Positions 46,325 to 57,732 of a stretch of DNA of 64,000 nucleotides are shown piece by piece. Source of the DNA: Rehmannia glutinosa (taxonomy: Eukaryota > Streptophyta > Magnoliopsida > Lamiales > Orobanchaceae); NCBI GenBank assembly GCA_016081115.2, contig JABTTQ020002835.1, positions 310,001 through 374,000 of the forward strand, given 5' to 3'. The stretch's first letter is position 1. The number at the start of each line of letters is the position of its first letter. Made by a program: the position numbers and the translations under genes. The notes below the pieces were generated by a model that was not told the DNA's origin, did no database searches, and saw nothing but the letters and a program-made list of their open reading frames with translations.

Positions 46325-47840
46325 TGTTGGGAAATTTGATGTTTAGATTTTGATGAACGCCATGTAAAACTTAGAATAGGAAGTTGGCACCCCATTTTTT
46401 TGTCAGAATGTATTGTAATAAATAGGGCTGGTCAATTTGAGTTAAGTCGACTATGACTAGACATGCAAGAAGACAATGAAGACTAGAAGGAAGACTCATT
46501 GCAAGACAACCGAGTATGGCAAAGAAGAGAAGACAGGGACTCGATCAAGGAGCAACCGAGATGCGGTGAGTGGAGTATCGATCAAGTCACTCAAGATAGC
46601 CAAGTCTCAAGTTGAAGTGAGAAGAGTCATCCAATGATTGGAAGTCGACTCTAAGTCACCCGGGGAAAGCAAGGAAATGCGGTCAAGTCGAGATAATGGA
46701 AGAGATCCGTTGCCGTAAATCAATGGAATTACTTAAACAAGTAATACTCCCATACTACCTTTCTCGAAGTGCTCAATCCCAGAAGCGTGCAAAAGGAATA
46801 AACCAATGGGAAGAACTGCACCATGTCAGAACTCTGAAAAGCAGAAGAACAATTCATACGAGGAAGTGGCAACTCCAAGGACTGCAACAAGACAAGCCAA
46901 CGTCCACAAGTGACTTTAAAAAATAAGCTTATCTCTTCAACGGGCAGATTTTTGAAAAATCACTATAAAAGGCTGAGGAATAACTCTGAGAGAAGGTTAC
47001 CTTAACCACGAATATTTCAAGAAAACATTTTGAACTGTAAAAAAAAATATTCTCAAATCATTCAAGTCCAATCCTCAAGCCTATTCTGCGAAGAAAATCA
47101 ATCCAACACGCACCTGTGAAGGAAATATAGCTTCAATCAGTTGAAGAGGAAACTTTTGAAGAAAAGGGGTCTACATTCCACGAAGGATTGTAGGAAGGTT
47201 CAAGGTCGAACCAGTCTCGAGTTTTTGGAGGGCTTCGTGATCAAATCCAAAGAGCTTGAGCAAGCGGGTCAGTAGTAGCAAAGCAAAACCGCCTGTGAAG
47301 AAGTTCGAGTCGTCGCGAGAAGCCAGCTGCGTGACCAAGGCTTGTATCTGGACTGTTACCACTCTGTACATTGATCAATACTTAGTGGATTCCTCCAGGA
47401 GTTGGAGAAGAGAGGAGTAGAAGAATTACCCCATCTTCGAACCTCTATAAAAACTTATCATGTCATTTACATTTCAGCACTTTAATTCCTGCATCTTATT
47501 TGTTTAACTCTGCTGATAAATTTGCTATCCACTTGATAATTTCTAAGTACTAAAACCAAGTATTAAATCATTGTTAAACCAAAATTAAGGGTGTTAAGTC
47601 TTCCGCTGAAAACAAACTACAGTTGAGCTAATTGATCTTAACAATTTGAGTTATTCTATCAACGGCTCGATCAGAAGTGCGTTGAGTGACTAACTCTACT
47701 GATTAACTAAATTGGTTGTCCACCAAGGACACAACTATGTAGTATCAACTCTGAACTTTAAAAAGGACTAAATCGAAAAGTTGGTAAGGTTTATTCAACC
47801 CCCCTTCTAAACCTTACACTCACACCCCTTGGGACCTACA
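46325..47840 (+). repeat. 3' LTR of D
   Basis: This is 1516 bp, TGTTGGGAAATTTG to ACCTACA, followed by the GACAT duplication. TATA box TATAAAA at 46964-46970. The end contains ATTCAACCCCCCTTCTAAACCTTACA, the usual U5 end of this LTR group, written here in part: CCCCCCTTCTAAACC near 47798. It is the complete reference for the truncated 5' LTR. Confidence 0.88.
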
Positions 47841-50800
47841 GACATCCGCAAGAATTTGGTTTCTGGTCCTTTGCTTAGCAAGGCCGGGTTTAAACTAGTG
47901 TTTGAGTCCAACAAGTTTGAAATGACCAAGAATGGTCAGTTTTTATGTAAAGGTTACCATGATAAGGGCCTGTTCAAAATGTCTGTAATGTCTGTTTTCC
48001 GCCAAGAGGCGAAGAATAAAACTATTACTTCTGTTTACTTGTTGGATTGTTCTAATTTATGGCATGATAGATTAGGACACGTAAACTTCAACACAATTAA
48101 AAGGTTAGTGAATCTGGAATTAATACCTACGTTTAAAACCGATTCACAAGACAAATGCGAAATTTGTGTTGAAGCAAAATTGGCCAAGGCACCATTTCAT
48201 TCGGTAACGAGAAGTACCAAACCACTCGAGTTAATTCATACAGATGTGTGTGATTTAAAACTTGTGCAAACCCGAGGTGGGAAAAAGTACTTCATAACGT
48301 TTATAGACGATTGCACAAGATATTGTTATGTGTATCTCTTGAAAAGCAAAGATGAAGCTTTAGTAGCTTTTAAGACTTATAAGAATAAAGTTGAAAATCA
48401 GCTTAATTTGAAAATTAAGATGGTTCGAAGTGATAGAGGCGGATAATATGTTGCTCCGTTTGAGGAATTTTGCTCGGAAGCGGGTATAATTCTTCAAACG
48501 ATTGCACCTTACTCACCTCAATCAAATGGAGTTGCAGAACGCAGAAATCGTACTCTTAAGGAGATGATGAATGCAATGTTGATAAGTTTTGGCTTACCCC
48601 AAAACTTGTGGGGGGAAGCCATACTTTCTGCAAACTACATTCTTAATAAGATCCCACACAAAGGTAAAAACGAAACTCCATATGAGTTATGGAAGGGACG
48701 TAAACCGTCATATAAATACCTCAAAGTGTGGGGGTGTTTGGCTAAAGTTGAAGTACCTAAGCCAAAACAAGTTAGAATCGGTCCGAAGACGATCGATTGT
48801 GCTTTCATTGGATATGCAAACAATAGTAGTGCATATCGCTTTTTAGTGCACAAGTCAGCAATTCCTGATATAAATGAAGGTATGGTCATTGAATCAAGGA
48901 ATGTTGTATTCTTCGAGAATATCTTTCCGAACAAAGAACGGAAAGAAGAAAGTTCGAGTAAACGGACTTATGATACTGCAAGGTTACCTCAAAATGATGA
49001 TGAAGAGGAACCAAGACGCGTTAAAAGGACAAAAGTAGCTAAGTCTTTTGGTCCGATTTTCTAATTTATATGTTAGAAAACGAACCCGAACTATTCAAGA
49101 AGCCTTGTCTAGTCGAAGCTCCTCTCTCGGAAAGAAGCTATCAATAATGAGATAGATTCCATCATGCAAAATCACACTTGGGAGTTGGTTGATCCCATTT
49201 GGGTTGCAAACCTTTGGGATGCAAGTGGATCCTTAAAAGGAAGTATAAAGCAGATGGATCTATCGACAAGTATAAAGCCCGATTGGTAGCTAAAGGGGTT
49301 AGATAAAAGGAGGGATATGACTTCTTCGATACATATTCTCTGTCATTTAGGATTACGTCCATTCGTGTTCTCATTGCTATTGCTGACTTTGCATAACCTT
49401 GAGATACATCAAATGGGCGTTAAGACCGCTCTTCTTGAATGGTGAGCTTGAAGAGGAGATTTATATGGAACAACCCGAGGGGTACGTTGCACCCAGTCAA
49501 GAGCGAAAGGTGTGTAAACTTGTTAAGTCACTTTATGGACTAAAACAAGCACCTAAGCAATGGCATGAAAAGTTTGATTCGACTATGAAGTCAAACGGTT
49601 TCAAGATCAACGAATGTGACAAGTGTGTCTACATTAAAGGTACTACAAATGATTACGTCATAGTATGCCTTTATGTAGATGATATGTTGATTATGGGTAT
49701 TAGTCATGATTTAATCATGAATACTAAGAACATGTTGAAGAAGAACTTTGACATGAAGGATATGAGATTATCTGATGTTATTTTAGGGATTAAAATCTCT
49801 AGAACTTCAGATGGAATTGTCTTGTCACAATCCCATTACGTCAAAAGCATACTCAGAAGGTTTAATGCTTTTGATAATCCTCCGGCTAAGACACCTGTAG
49901 ATCTAAGTCTACACTTGGCCAAGAATAGAGGCGAACCAGTTTCTCAGCTGGAATATGCAAGGGTGATTGGCAGTGTGATGTACTTAACGAATTGTACACG
50001 TCCAGACATTGCATATTCAGTGAGTAAACTAAGTAGGTTCACGAGTAACCCGAGTACGGATCACTGGAAAGCCGTGACAATGGTACTTAGATATTTAAAG
50101 TATACCATGAACTATAGAATACTTTATACGAGATATCCAACAATATTAGAAGGATAATGTGATGCCAATTGGATATCAGACACAAAAGACTCCAAGTCCA
50201 CAAGTGGATTTGTTTTCACAATAGGTGGAGGAGCAGTGTCGTGGAAGTCTTCTAAGCAGACGTGCATAGCTCGATCCACTATGGAATCCGAGTTCATTGC
50301 TTTGGATAAAGCTGGAGAAGAAGCTGAATGGCTTAAAAACTTCTTAGAGGATATTTGATGGGTCAAAAGCTACCTTTAAAACCTTAGGCAAGTGCACCTA
50401 TCGTTTTATAGTATAGATTGTTGAGTACCGAGTGTCATTCCCACGAGGATTGTAAGTACTAATAATTACCGTCTTTTTGTTATTTAATCTAATAATTTTC
50501 AGAGTTTTGTTTGTCAAAATGGAAAATGAAAAATAGAGAATTTAAAATAATTGCAACTTACAATTGATCAAATAAAAGTAAATTGTAGAATAAGAAATCA
50601 AGAGCTAGAAATGTATTTGAATGTAAATCCCTGTAGAATGTTTTTGTGATTCAACAAGATAAAAATACAACCATAAGCCCTTAAGTAAAAAAACCAACCT
50701 CTTTCAATAAAATCTCATATTTCATGGACCGTAGAAATTCCCGATTTAAGTTAAACCCTCTATCGAGCGCGAATAACTTCTAACCTCAAGTTGATTAACT

Positions 50801-52353
50801 GAAATCTCTTTCCAGTTAAAACCCCCAAGACAGCATTATAACGATTTGTGAATTCCCATATTAGGTTTGACCCTAATCCAGAAGATTTATGTCGTCCTAT
50901 ATCTAGGATTGCATGCAACTGTTTTCACTTATATAGGTTCTATTTCACCATGAATCTCTCGATTTCCCGGATGAAAAATAAACTTCAAATCAATATCGCA
51001 CTAATACCAATTTGAATGAATAAAGCATAATATAAGTGAATCATACAAATCATGAAGATTTTATTAAAAACATTCAAACCTTAATCACAAATTTATTCTA
51101 GAGTTCATTACATTCAAACACTAAAAATTTAGCTACGCATGGCTTTGACAAGAGAGTATACTACACAAGAAGATTTGAATAAAATGAACATGGTGTACTT
51201 AGCTCTTTTTCAAGACCAATTCAAGACTTCCTCCTTGGTTGATTGCAATGATGTTGGGCTCCAAGCCTTCTCCTCTATTGCTCTTCAACTTCCAACTTTA
51301 CCTCTCTTTTATCCTCTCAATGTATTTTTCTTTGAAACTTAGAATATACAATGAATATACAATGAATCTCTTTATCAATGAATGAATGAATTAGTGAATA
51401 TCTCAACTCAAACTCTTGGCTTTTATAGGCACCATGTTTGTGAAAGAACACATCAATAATGTCATCTTTTGCTAAATAAATGCTCTACTTCCATAGTTGA
51501 GTTGTTTGAATCATTGTTGTCATATGATAATTGAGGAAATAATAGAGCTTGGTGCATCAAAATGAGGTGTAAAAGTTGCTCAAAGGTTGTCAAAAAGTAA
51601 AAAGGGAAAGTCTCCATAATTTCCGCCAAAGAAAAACCAGACTGGACGAAAAGCACGCCCGTGCTTTAAAATCACGGGCAGGCTGTGTTTTTGGATATTG
51701 CCGACCACGGCCGTGCCTGAAAAGCACGGCCTGGCCGTGTTTGGTACGTCGGGGTCAAAAAATTACTCGTTTTTTACTTCTAAAAAGCACGACCGCACTT
51801 GAAAAGCACACCCTGCCCGTGTTTGACTGAAAAGACCCCGAAATGACGCGTTTAGCTTGGGATTTTGAGTGTTTTTGCATCCAGAAACCCCCGGGTATGT
51901 TTTGACATGAAACCATGGCCCAAAATTCACCAAAAACAGCTCTGAATCATCAATCTACACCAATAAAAGCACCTCGGAGTAATGTGAACTATGTACAATC
52001 AAATATTTATGAAACTAATAATAAAATAACTCAAATCATACTTAAATATACACATAAAACATGCATAAAAAGACCTTTATCAATATTCCATGTTAGAATA
52101 AGCCTGTGCCTGCTGTTATGATACACTGTGATAGTCAATCAGCAATTGGAAGGGCACAAAGTAGTATGTATAATGGTAAGTCTAGACATATACGTCGGAG
52201 ACACAATACCCTTAGACAGTTGATTTCGAATGGGGTTATTTCGGTTGACTACGTTAAGTCAAAGGAAAACCTTGCGGATCTGCTTATGAAAGGCATAAAT
52301 CGAGATCAACTGTATAAACTGTTAAGGGGAATGGGTTTGAAATCCACAACTTA
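47841..52353 (+). pseudogene. pol of element B (PR end-IN-RT-RH), split by G
   Basis: The frame through 48446 continues the protease tail (KNLVSGPLLSKAGFKL), then integrase HHCC (LWHDRLGHVNFNTI, CEICVEAKL) and core (HTDVCDL, FITFIDDCTRYCYVYLL). TAA at 48444 replaces the expected Glu/Tyr after SDRGG. 48564-49064 has GVAERRNRTL upstream and TPYELWKGRKPSYKYLKVWGC. RT pieces follow, with YVDD at 49672-49683 and YLTNCTRPDIAYSVSKLSRF near 50000. RNase H (CDANWISDTKDSKSTSGF) is cut at 50355 by G and resumes at 52083 with CDSQSAIGRAQSSMYNGKSR and SKENLADLLMKG. Several frameshifts; inactive. Confidence 0.87.
50356..52082 (-). mobile_element. Element G: solo LTR, Athila-like, minus strand
   Basis: TG...CA ends (TGATGGGTC at the left, CTTTATCA at the right) are flanked by the 5-bp duplication ATATT (50351-50355 and 52083-52087); removing it restores the RNase H reading of B. 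It has no PBS, gag or pol, so it is a solo LTR of 1727 bp. On the minus strand it opens TGATAAAGG and soon reads TGCATG, like the C LTR (TGATAGGCG, TGCATG). Its other end has CACGAGGATTG and a CAAGTGCAC phrase, resembling inverted Athila U5. It contains inverted repeats of GCACGGCC/GTGC type (51650-51820). Confidence 0.75.
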
Positions 52354-52901
52354 AAGAATATTCATAGCGGTAACCCAACCTTGTGAATTGGAGATCCCAA
52401 TACCTTGGTTCAATGGGACAACTAAGTTATGAATGTTCAGCTGAACACTTGGAAAATATGTTAGCTCATTCTCGATACATCCAAGTGAATGTAAACCTGT
52501 TGAATGTGGTGAGGTTAAGTTTAAGACTTTTAATGATTCCTATACCGGAAGGTGGAGTATGGCAGGATACTCTTCAATAGGAGATCACCTATATAAGTGA
52601 GAAGTAATGGCCGCTTCAAAAGAAACACTTATTAATCTAAGATATGGTCCAGTACCGAAATGGACACAACGTGAGAACAACAAGTGCTAGAGTTGTTATT
52701 GTGTAAGTACTGTTGTCTTGGTTTACACAAACAGCTGAGTAGTTCAAGACATCGCGTCACTAAGCAGCCAGTAAATCTGATAGTATTTTACTAAGGAAGG
52801 TTCAAAGCCACAAGCTACCTATCTTGATGCAATAACGATTCGCCGAGACTTTCAAGCGAATCTACATACACGCATGCATTAATTTCATTCATGTGGGGGA
52901 T
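52354..52901 (+). other. 3' untranslated region and PPT of B
   Basis: 540 bp without a gene. It ends with the polypurine tract GTGGGGGAT (52893-52901) immediately before the TGTTGGAATTTGG start of the 3' LTR. Confidence 0.7.
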
Positions 52902-53479
52902 TGTTGGAATTTGGTCTTTGATAAATGGGGTGTTGACCCAATTTTGACCAAATAATTAAGTGGTTTCCATTTGTGATAAATGGAATTAAATTATTTGTAA
53001 AAATTATGCTAAGAGAGTAGATGAGAATAGCATTTGGAATTTCTCAAAACCGATTCCGGGTGAATGAGAAATTAATGTTAGAAGTTAGCCACTTAATACA
53101 AATAAATGGTATGGAAAATGAAAAATGTGGGGATGAGAGATGCTCCATTCCACATAGGAAAAATGAGGCAAAGTTGCACACTTAATATATCCCAAGTTGG
53201 ACATATGAGTTTGGACCCTTGGGGGCACCCAAGTTTTTAAAGGGGTGAGGACCTACATGCTTGTGGGTTTGGTTCAAAGCACACGCGCGCGCGCGCCGCC
53301 GCCGCCCGACTCGGCCCGGGTCGTGGGTCACGGGCCGTGGGCCTGGGCTTGGGCTTCAAAGCCCTTATTCTTTTTGGACCAAAAACCTTTAAAATTAAAT
53401 GTTTAATTAATTTTGTAATTAATTAAATAGATTTAATTAATTTTCGTAATTAATTAAAAGAGTTCAACTGGGAAAACAT

Positions 53480-54973
53480 TGTTTGATACATGTTTTTATC
53501 TTAATTTTGATGATTTTATTTTGTCACCAAAACAATGCTTTTAAAGGTTGTCCAAATACTCCTAAATGATTTAAAATATTTTTAATATTTTCTGGAGTAT
53601 TTCCTCAAGTTTATTTTTGATAATAATGGACAACACTTTTAATGATTTTATATCAATGGATTTTTCACTCCTAAACAAGGTTCCTAAATGTTGTCTAAAT
53701 ACTCTCGATTGGTTTAAAATGTTTTTACTAAATTTTCGGAGTATTTCTTGGGTTTTATTTTCGACAAAAATTGGACAACATTTCTGTCTCATGGTCGACC
53801 GGTCGCCCTATAGGGCAACCCGTACCTGAAGATGTTTTTAGAAACAGAAAATGAGACGGAAGGAAAAACAAGCAGGTCGACCGGTCGCCCTGGGCGTCGA
53901 CCGGTCCGGTCGACCAGCGGTCAACCGGTACCTGCAAGTTTCATTGTTGAAACAGACTTAACCCCTTCGTATTTTTGGTTAGGGGGACCGGTTGAGACAG
54001 GGGTCGACCGGTCGAAGCCTACGTCGATCGGTCGCCCTGTTGTAATTTTCAAAGTATTCTCATTTTCTCTTATTTCTGTGCGACCGGTCGCCCTGTGTAT
54101 TGACAGCAAAAATATGACCGTTTGACAGCAGACACATTTCCTTAAATTGTGGGATTGATTTCTAACAGCTATATTCTTGATTTTAATTGTATTTTTCTGT
54201 AGATTTTCAATCCCCAAGAGGAGCCTATGCTTGATCAATCATCTCCTATAAATAGATGAAGTTTTGGAGCAACCAAAACAACAATTGAGATACAACACAA
54301 CAAGATACACTTCAAGCAAACACTTGGTCTTTCATTGTTATTATTCTTGTTGTAAATTTGCCTAGCTTATCACTTTCACATCTTTGAGGTCTAGGCTATT
54401 CTTGATTACACTTGCACTCTATTGTATTATCAATTATCGAGTTGTAATCTTGAATTTGTGGTCGTCATTCAAACACAAGATATCCTTGTGAGTGTTCTTG
54501 TGGTAAGAACACACTTGGGTGAACTAGGTGTTAGGTGTAAGAAGATTGTGGTAATCTTCTTGTTGAGGTGTTGAAGAGTGTGGTGCTCTTCAAGGGTGAA
54601 GATTGTGGTAATCTTCACAAGGTGCCGTTTGGAGATTGTGGTAATCTTCAAGTGAGATTGTGGTAATCTCAAAGGTGGTGTTGAAGAAGAGTGTGGTGCT
54701 CTTCAAGGTGTTGGTATAAGATTTTGTTGTAATAATTTTGGTAATTATTAATAAAATCTTTTTCTCTTTTCGAAATCCATCCCGGATATACTGGGGTGGT
54801 AGAGGATTAGGCCCTAGGTGGGTTGAACCTCTTTAAATCGACGCATGTTGCTTACATTCCGCACCTTTATATTTGTCTTTGAGCATTCAATTCAAAAAAA
54901 GAGAGATAAATCGGAAAGATGGAGATAATCTATTCACCCCCCCTCTAGATTATCGTAGCCGCTTGGACTTACA
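53480..54973 (+). repeat. LTR of element E, first copy
   Basis: This is 1494 bp, TGTTTGATACATG to GGACTTACA, flanked by AACAT (53475-53479 and 54974-54978). Two tandem U3 units (about 53505-53630 and 53640-53775), CGACCGGTCG palindromes (53790-54090), TATA box at 54247-54253, hairpin array 54492-54750, and U5 with CCCCCCCTCTAGATTATCG. No PBS or gag follows: B sequence resumes directly. It behaves as a solo LTR at this site, although a partial E body lies at 56256. Confidence 0.9.
54492..54750 (+). repeat. Array of eight hairpins with GTGGT-type loops in the E LTR
   Basis: Hairpins (start-end): 54492-54512, 54541-54559, 54571-54593, 54596-54618, 54631-54649, 54653-54671, 54686-54704, 54730-54750. 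The first seven have loop GTGGT and the last TTGGT. Arms include GTGTTCTT/AAGAACAC, GAAGATT/AATCTTC, GAAGAGT/GCTCTTC, TGAGATT/AATCTCA and TAATAATT/AATTATTA. Arms stay complementary, with a few G-T pairs. They lie about 250-500 nt downstream of the TATA box, in the transcribed leader. Confidence 0.85.
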
Positions 54974-55539
54974 AACATTTCGGCCCCGATCACGGGCGGG
55001 AGCACGGCCCGTGTGATCGGGTCGTGCTACCTACCGCGGAGTTGCGAGCCAGCGCACTGGCTGGGGCACGGCCTGTGCGTCTGGGTCGTGCTAGGTGCCG
55101 AAGTCTTGCACCTACACGCACGGGCAGGCACACGGGTGCTCCCCTGCGCAAGTGCGTCTGTTAAGTGCAAAAAGTGTTTTTTCGAGCCTACAGACGTGAT
55201 TTTCCGTACGGGCACTTCATTGACTATATTTTTGGAGCCCCTGCAGATGAATTTAGATACGAAATAATCAGATAACATAACCGATCATTGCATTTTGCAT
55301 CTTGCCCCATTTCCTTCTTGAAAGCTTGAAAGTTGTCAACACTTCGCTTGTTCGCTATTGTTCCGGTTTTGCTGTGCTGCTAACCGAAACTATTCAAAGT
55401 CGTGGTATCTTATAGGCGAGCGCCGGAACCGTAAGTACTCGGTATACGGGACGTGTCGTCTTGCGGAGACTGATTCACTCAAACTTACCATTTTCCGAAA
55501 AACAGAAACCATACACTTAACCTTTTAACTTACAGAAAT

Positions 55540-56255
55540 TGCTGAAGAAAACTTAAAAAATATTCATAATATATATATAATATGATATTTTCGAATAAAA
55601 TAAATTGATTTACTTAAAATGAACACCTTTAAAAAGTAATAAAGATTCAAGAACAAACACAATAATTATTAATAAATCCAAGTATAAAATATCTTAAACT
55701 TTTACAAAACGAAGTATATAAAAAAATATATAACAAAAATTAGAAATAAAAAGTGTGTAATAAATATATGTGAATTTTTCATTAAATAAATGAATGAAAG
55801 GAACTTTTAATATGAATGGATTTGTACATGTGTCAAACTTTTGGTGTTTATTAAATTCCAAATTAATAAGGTACTAGTATCATATTCATAGTACTATTTA
55901 TATATCAAATTAACAGTGTTAAACCATATATAATAATAAATTAGAGCGAAATGACCATGTTCCGTGCCAAGTACTGTGAATTCTACGGACCTAATGAGGG
56001 ACAAGAGGATAGTTAAAGGATTTTTTGCGACTTATACTATATATGCTTTTAAAGGTGGGGGAAAGATAAAGAAACCACAAGAATTTTTCGGCTTGAAATA
56101 TAAATTTTTAGTAAGTATATTTCTTATTCGATCAAAAATTTCCAATTTTGTTAAATAAAACTTAAAGTACTATATATATTTGTTCTCTTCCATGAAGCCA
56201 TTAAGTTTTATGAAAAGGCATGGATAATTATATATTACAATAATAAAATAAATAT
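55540..56255. other. Host flank to the right of B, duplicated at 62399-63116
   Basis: AT-rich intergenic sequence following the GAAAT duplication of B. It recurs almost unchanged at 62399-63116. A 64-codon frame at 55964-56158 is repeated at 62825-63019 but has no known domain and starts in a poorly supported context. The match to the second copy stops at 56255, where E gag sequence begins. Confidence 0.7.
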
Positions 56256-56841
56256 TGTTGATATTCATAATTGTGATAAAGGACTTGATCATAAGCCTAA
56301 TGTTGTTAATCATATGAAAAAGGATCAAGTCACTATGCATATTGGTCATTATGCTTCTAGAATTATTACTTGTTTTTATTGTGGCAAAAAGGGTCATACG
56401 GCTAATTCTTGTCAGGCTAGAAATAGCTCTAAATATTGTTGGAGACCTAAAAGTCTCAAAGCTAATCTTAAAGGACCCAAACACATGAGGGTACCACAAA
56501 ACAATGTGCCATTAGGTACCCAACAAAGCAAAAATCGGAGAAAATTCATGCCACCAAGAAAACATCAAATGAATGTTTCATTTGATCAAAGAAGGAGAAA
56601 CTACTCTCAACAAAGCCAATCTCCAAGAAGAGCGTATAATCAAAAATGGGAAGAACACAATCCTTGGAAATGGCAAAGACATCATCAACAAGATGATTTT
56701 CAAAGAAGAAGAAACCATCAACCATGGGAAGGTAACCAATCTTGGAAATGGAGAAGTCATCATCAACAAAGTGACTTCTCAATGGGAAGATATCATCAAC
56801 AATGGGAAAGACACAACCCATGGAAACGGCGTAATTGGTAA
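56256..56841 (+). pseudogene. gag C-terminal part of E
   Basis: Frame 56314-56841: CCHC-like knuckle CFYCGKKGHTANSC, then NSSKYCWRPKSLKAN, closely matching the second knuckle of A. The tail holds three tryptophan-rich repeats with a 78-bp period (TGGGAA at 56647, 56725, 56803), reading WEEHNPWKW, WEGNQSWKW and WERHNPWKR, and ends RRNW and a stop. The gag N-terminus and core are missing because sequence left of 56256 is host DNA. The tail probably binds nucleic acid. Confidence 0.7.
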
Positions 56842-57732
56842 ACCGTATCCCCCCATTTGTATATGCATTTTATTTTTAAATCTATGCATACTTTTAATTG
56901 TGTCTTAATTGCAAAATGAATCTTCAAGTATTTATTTTTAATATAGGTCTCTTATATATTCATGAGTTTCAATTTTTTTTTAAAAAAAGAGACCTTGCAT
57001 GATTTTCTAAAACTCTTGTGCATTTTATTAGACTTATGTGGCTTATTATCTCTTATGAAATCTTATAGCATAAGCTCTTTTGATATCTCATATTACTTGC
57101 CTACACTTGTATTTTCTATGCAAATTTTGTCTAAGAATTGTGTAGGATACATATTTCATACTCATTGGCTATTACGTCATCAAGTTTCTTAAACCATCGA
57201 GGTATGTCTACTCGTATTTTTTCTTTAATCTCTATATTATGCTCATGCACATATCTTTCAAGATATTTCATTTTAACCCCTTAAGTGCCCCTAAATGATT
57301 TTTTGGCAAATACTTTCTTTAAAAAGGGCACTACTTGTTAAGTCTCGATTTTATCGTTTATATGTTTTCCCGAAACCCATATTTGTTGGATATAGTCCAA
57401 ACTTATATTTTTTGCAAGGTTTTAAAACTTTTGGGGTGAAAAATCGTATTTTGGAAAACTCTGGGAAAAAGAAAAAATTACCTGGGACGGTCAAGCGGGG
57501 GCGGCCGGTCGTCGCGCACCTCGGCCGGTCGCCCCCTACCTCGGCCTCGGGTCGCCAGGCTATTTTTTGCACTTTAAAACATTCGCCTCAAACTCTTGAA
57601 ACAGGACTCTAAAAATCATCCCCAAACCCTATTGTGCGAAAACCATCCCCTTTCTTCTACAATCTTCAATTCTTCATCAATCCTTGAAATTTTTCTTGCT
57701 AATTCACTTCTTTTTGCAAGAACTTCACATAT
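56842..57732 (+). other. Non-coding stretch where pol would be expected in E
   Basis: T-rich sequence with no protease, integrase or RT motif in any frame. From 57420 it matches the pre-env region also present in A (11340-11520, inverted). GGCCGGTCG motifs at 57500-57550 form a short GC-rich array just before the env-like gene. Confidence 0.6.

Larger units (their letters stand above)
34396..47840 (+). mobile_element. Element D: Sirevirus-like copia with env-like gene
   Basis: A 13.4-kb plus-strand insertion in B bounded by GACAT (34391-34395 and 47841-47845), beginning TGTTGGGAAATTTG and ending GGGACCTACA. Order: truncated 5' LTR, gag lacking its start, pol, a 4.7-kb env-like region, PPT and 3' LTR. 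A deletion with its right edge at 35581 removed the last 380 bp or so of the 5' LTR, the PBS and the gag N-terminus, so it cannot prime or transpose alone. A third gene after pol and a coiled-coil gag define the env-carrying branch of Sireviruses. Confidence 0.88.
20839..55534 (+). mobile_element. Element B: old Ty1/copia element with nested insertions
   Basis: A copia element on the plus strand bounded by the 5-bp duplication GAAAT (20834-20838 and 55535-55539). Its own sequence survives in pieces: 5' LTR start (20839-21646), protease start (34140-34395), integrase to RNase H (47841-50355 and 52083-52353), 3' untranslated region and PPT (to 52901), and 3' LTR (52902-53479 and 54979-55534). 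Element C lies in the 5' LTR, D in protease, G in RNase H and E in the 3' LTR. The end of the 5' LTR, the PBS and gag are deleted at the C junction. B has a different protease, integrase and LTR from the Sirevirus-like elements here. Confidence 0.88.
52902..55534 (+). repeat. 3' LTR of B, split by the E LTR
   Basis: 52902-53479 matches 20839-21390 of the 5' LTR. Then comes the E LTR with its duplication AACAT, and B resumes at 54979 (TTCGGCCC) to 55534 (ending ACTTACA) before GAAAT. The uninterrupted site in the 5' LTR reads GGGAAAACGTTTCGGCC (near 21386-21402), which proves the insertion point. Net length about 1.13 kb. It includes the GC-rich array and CG/CCG runs near 53281-53310. Confidence 0.88.

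Noticed and set aside
55964..56158. A 64-codon frame present twice (also 62825-63019)
   Set aside because: The two copies are a recent segmental duplication, so conservation says nothing about coding; no known domain.
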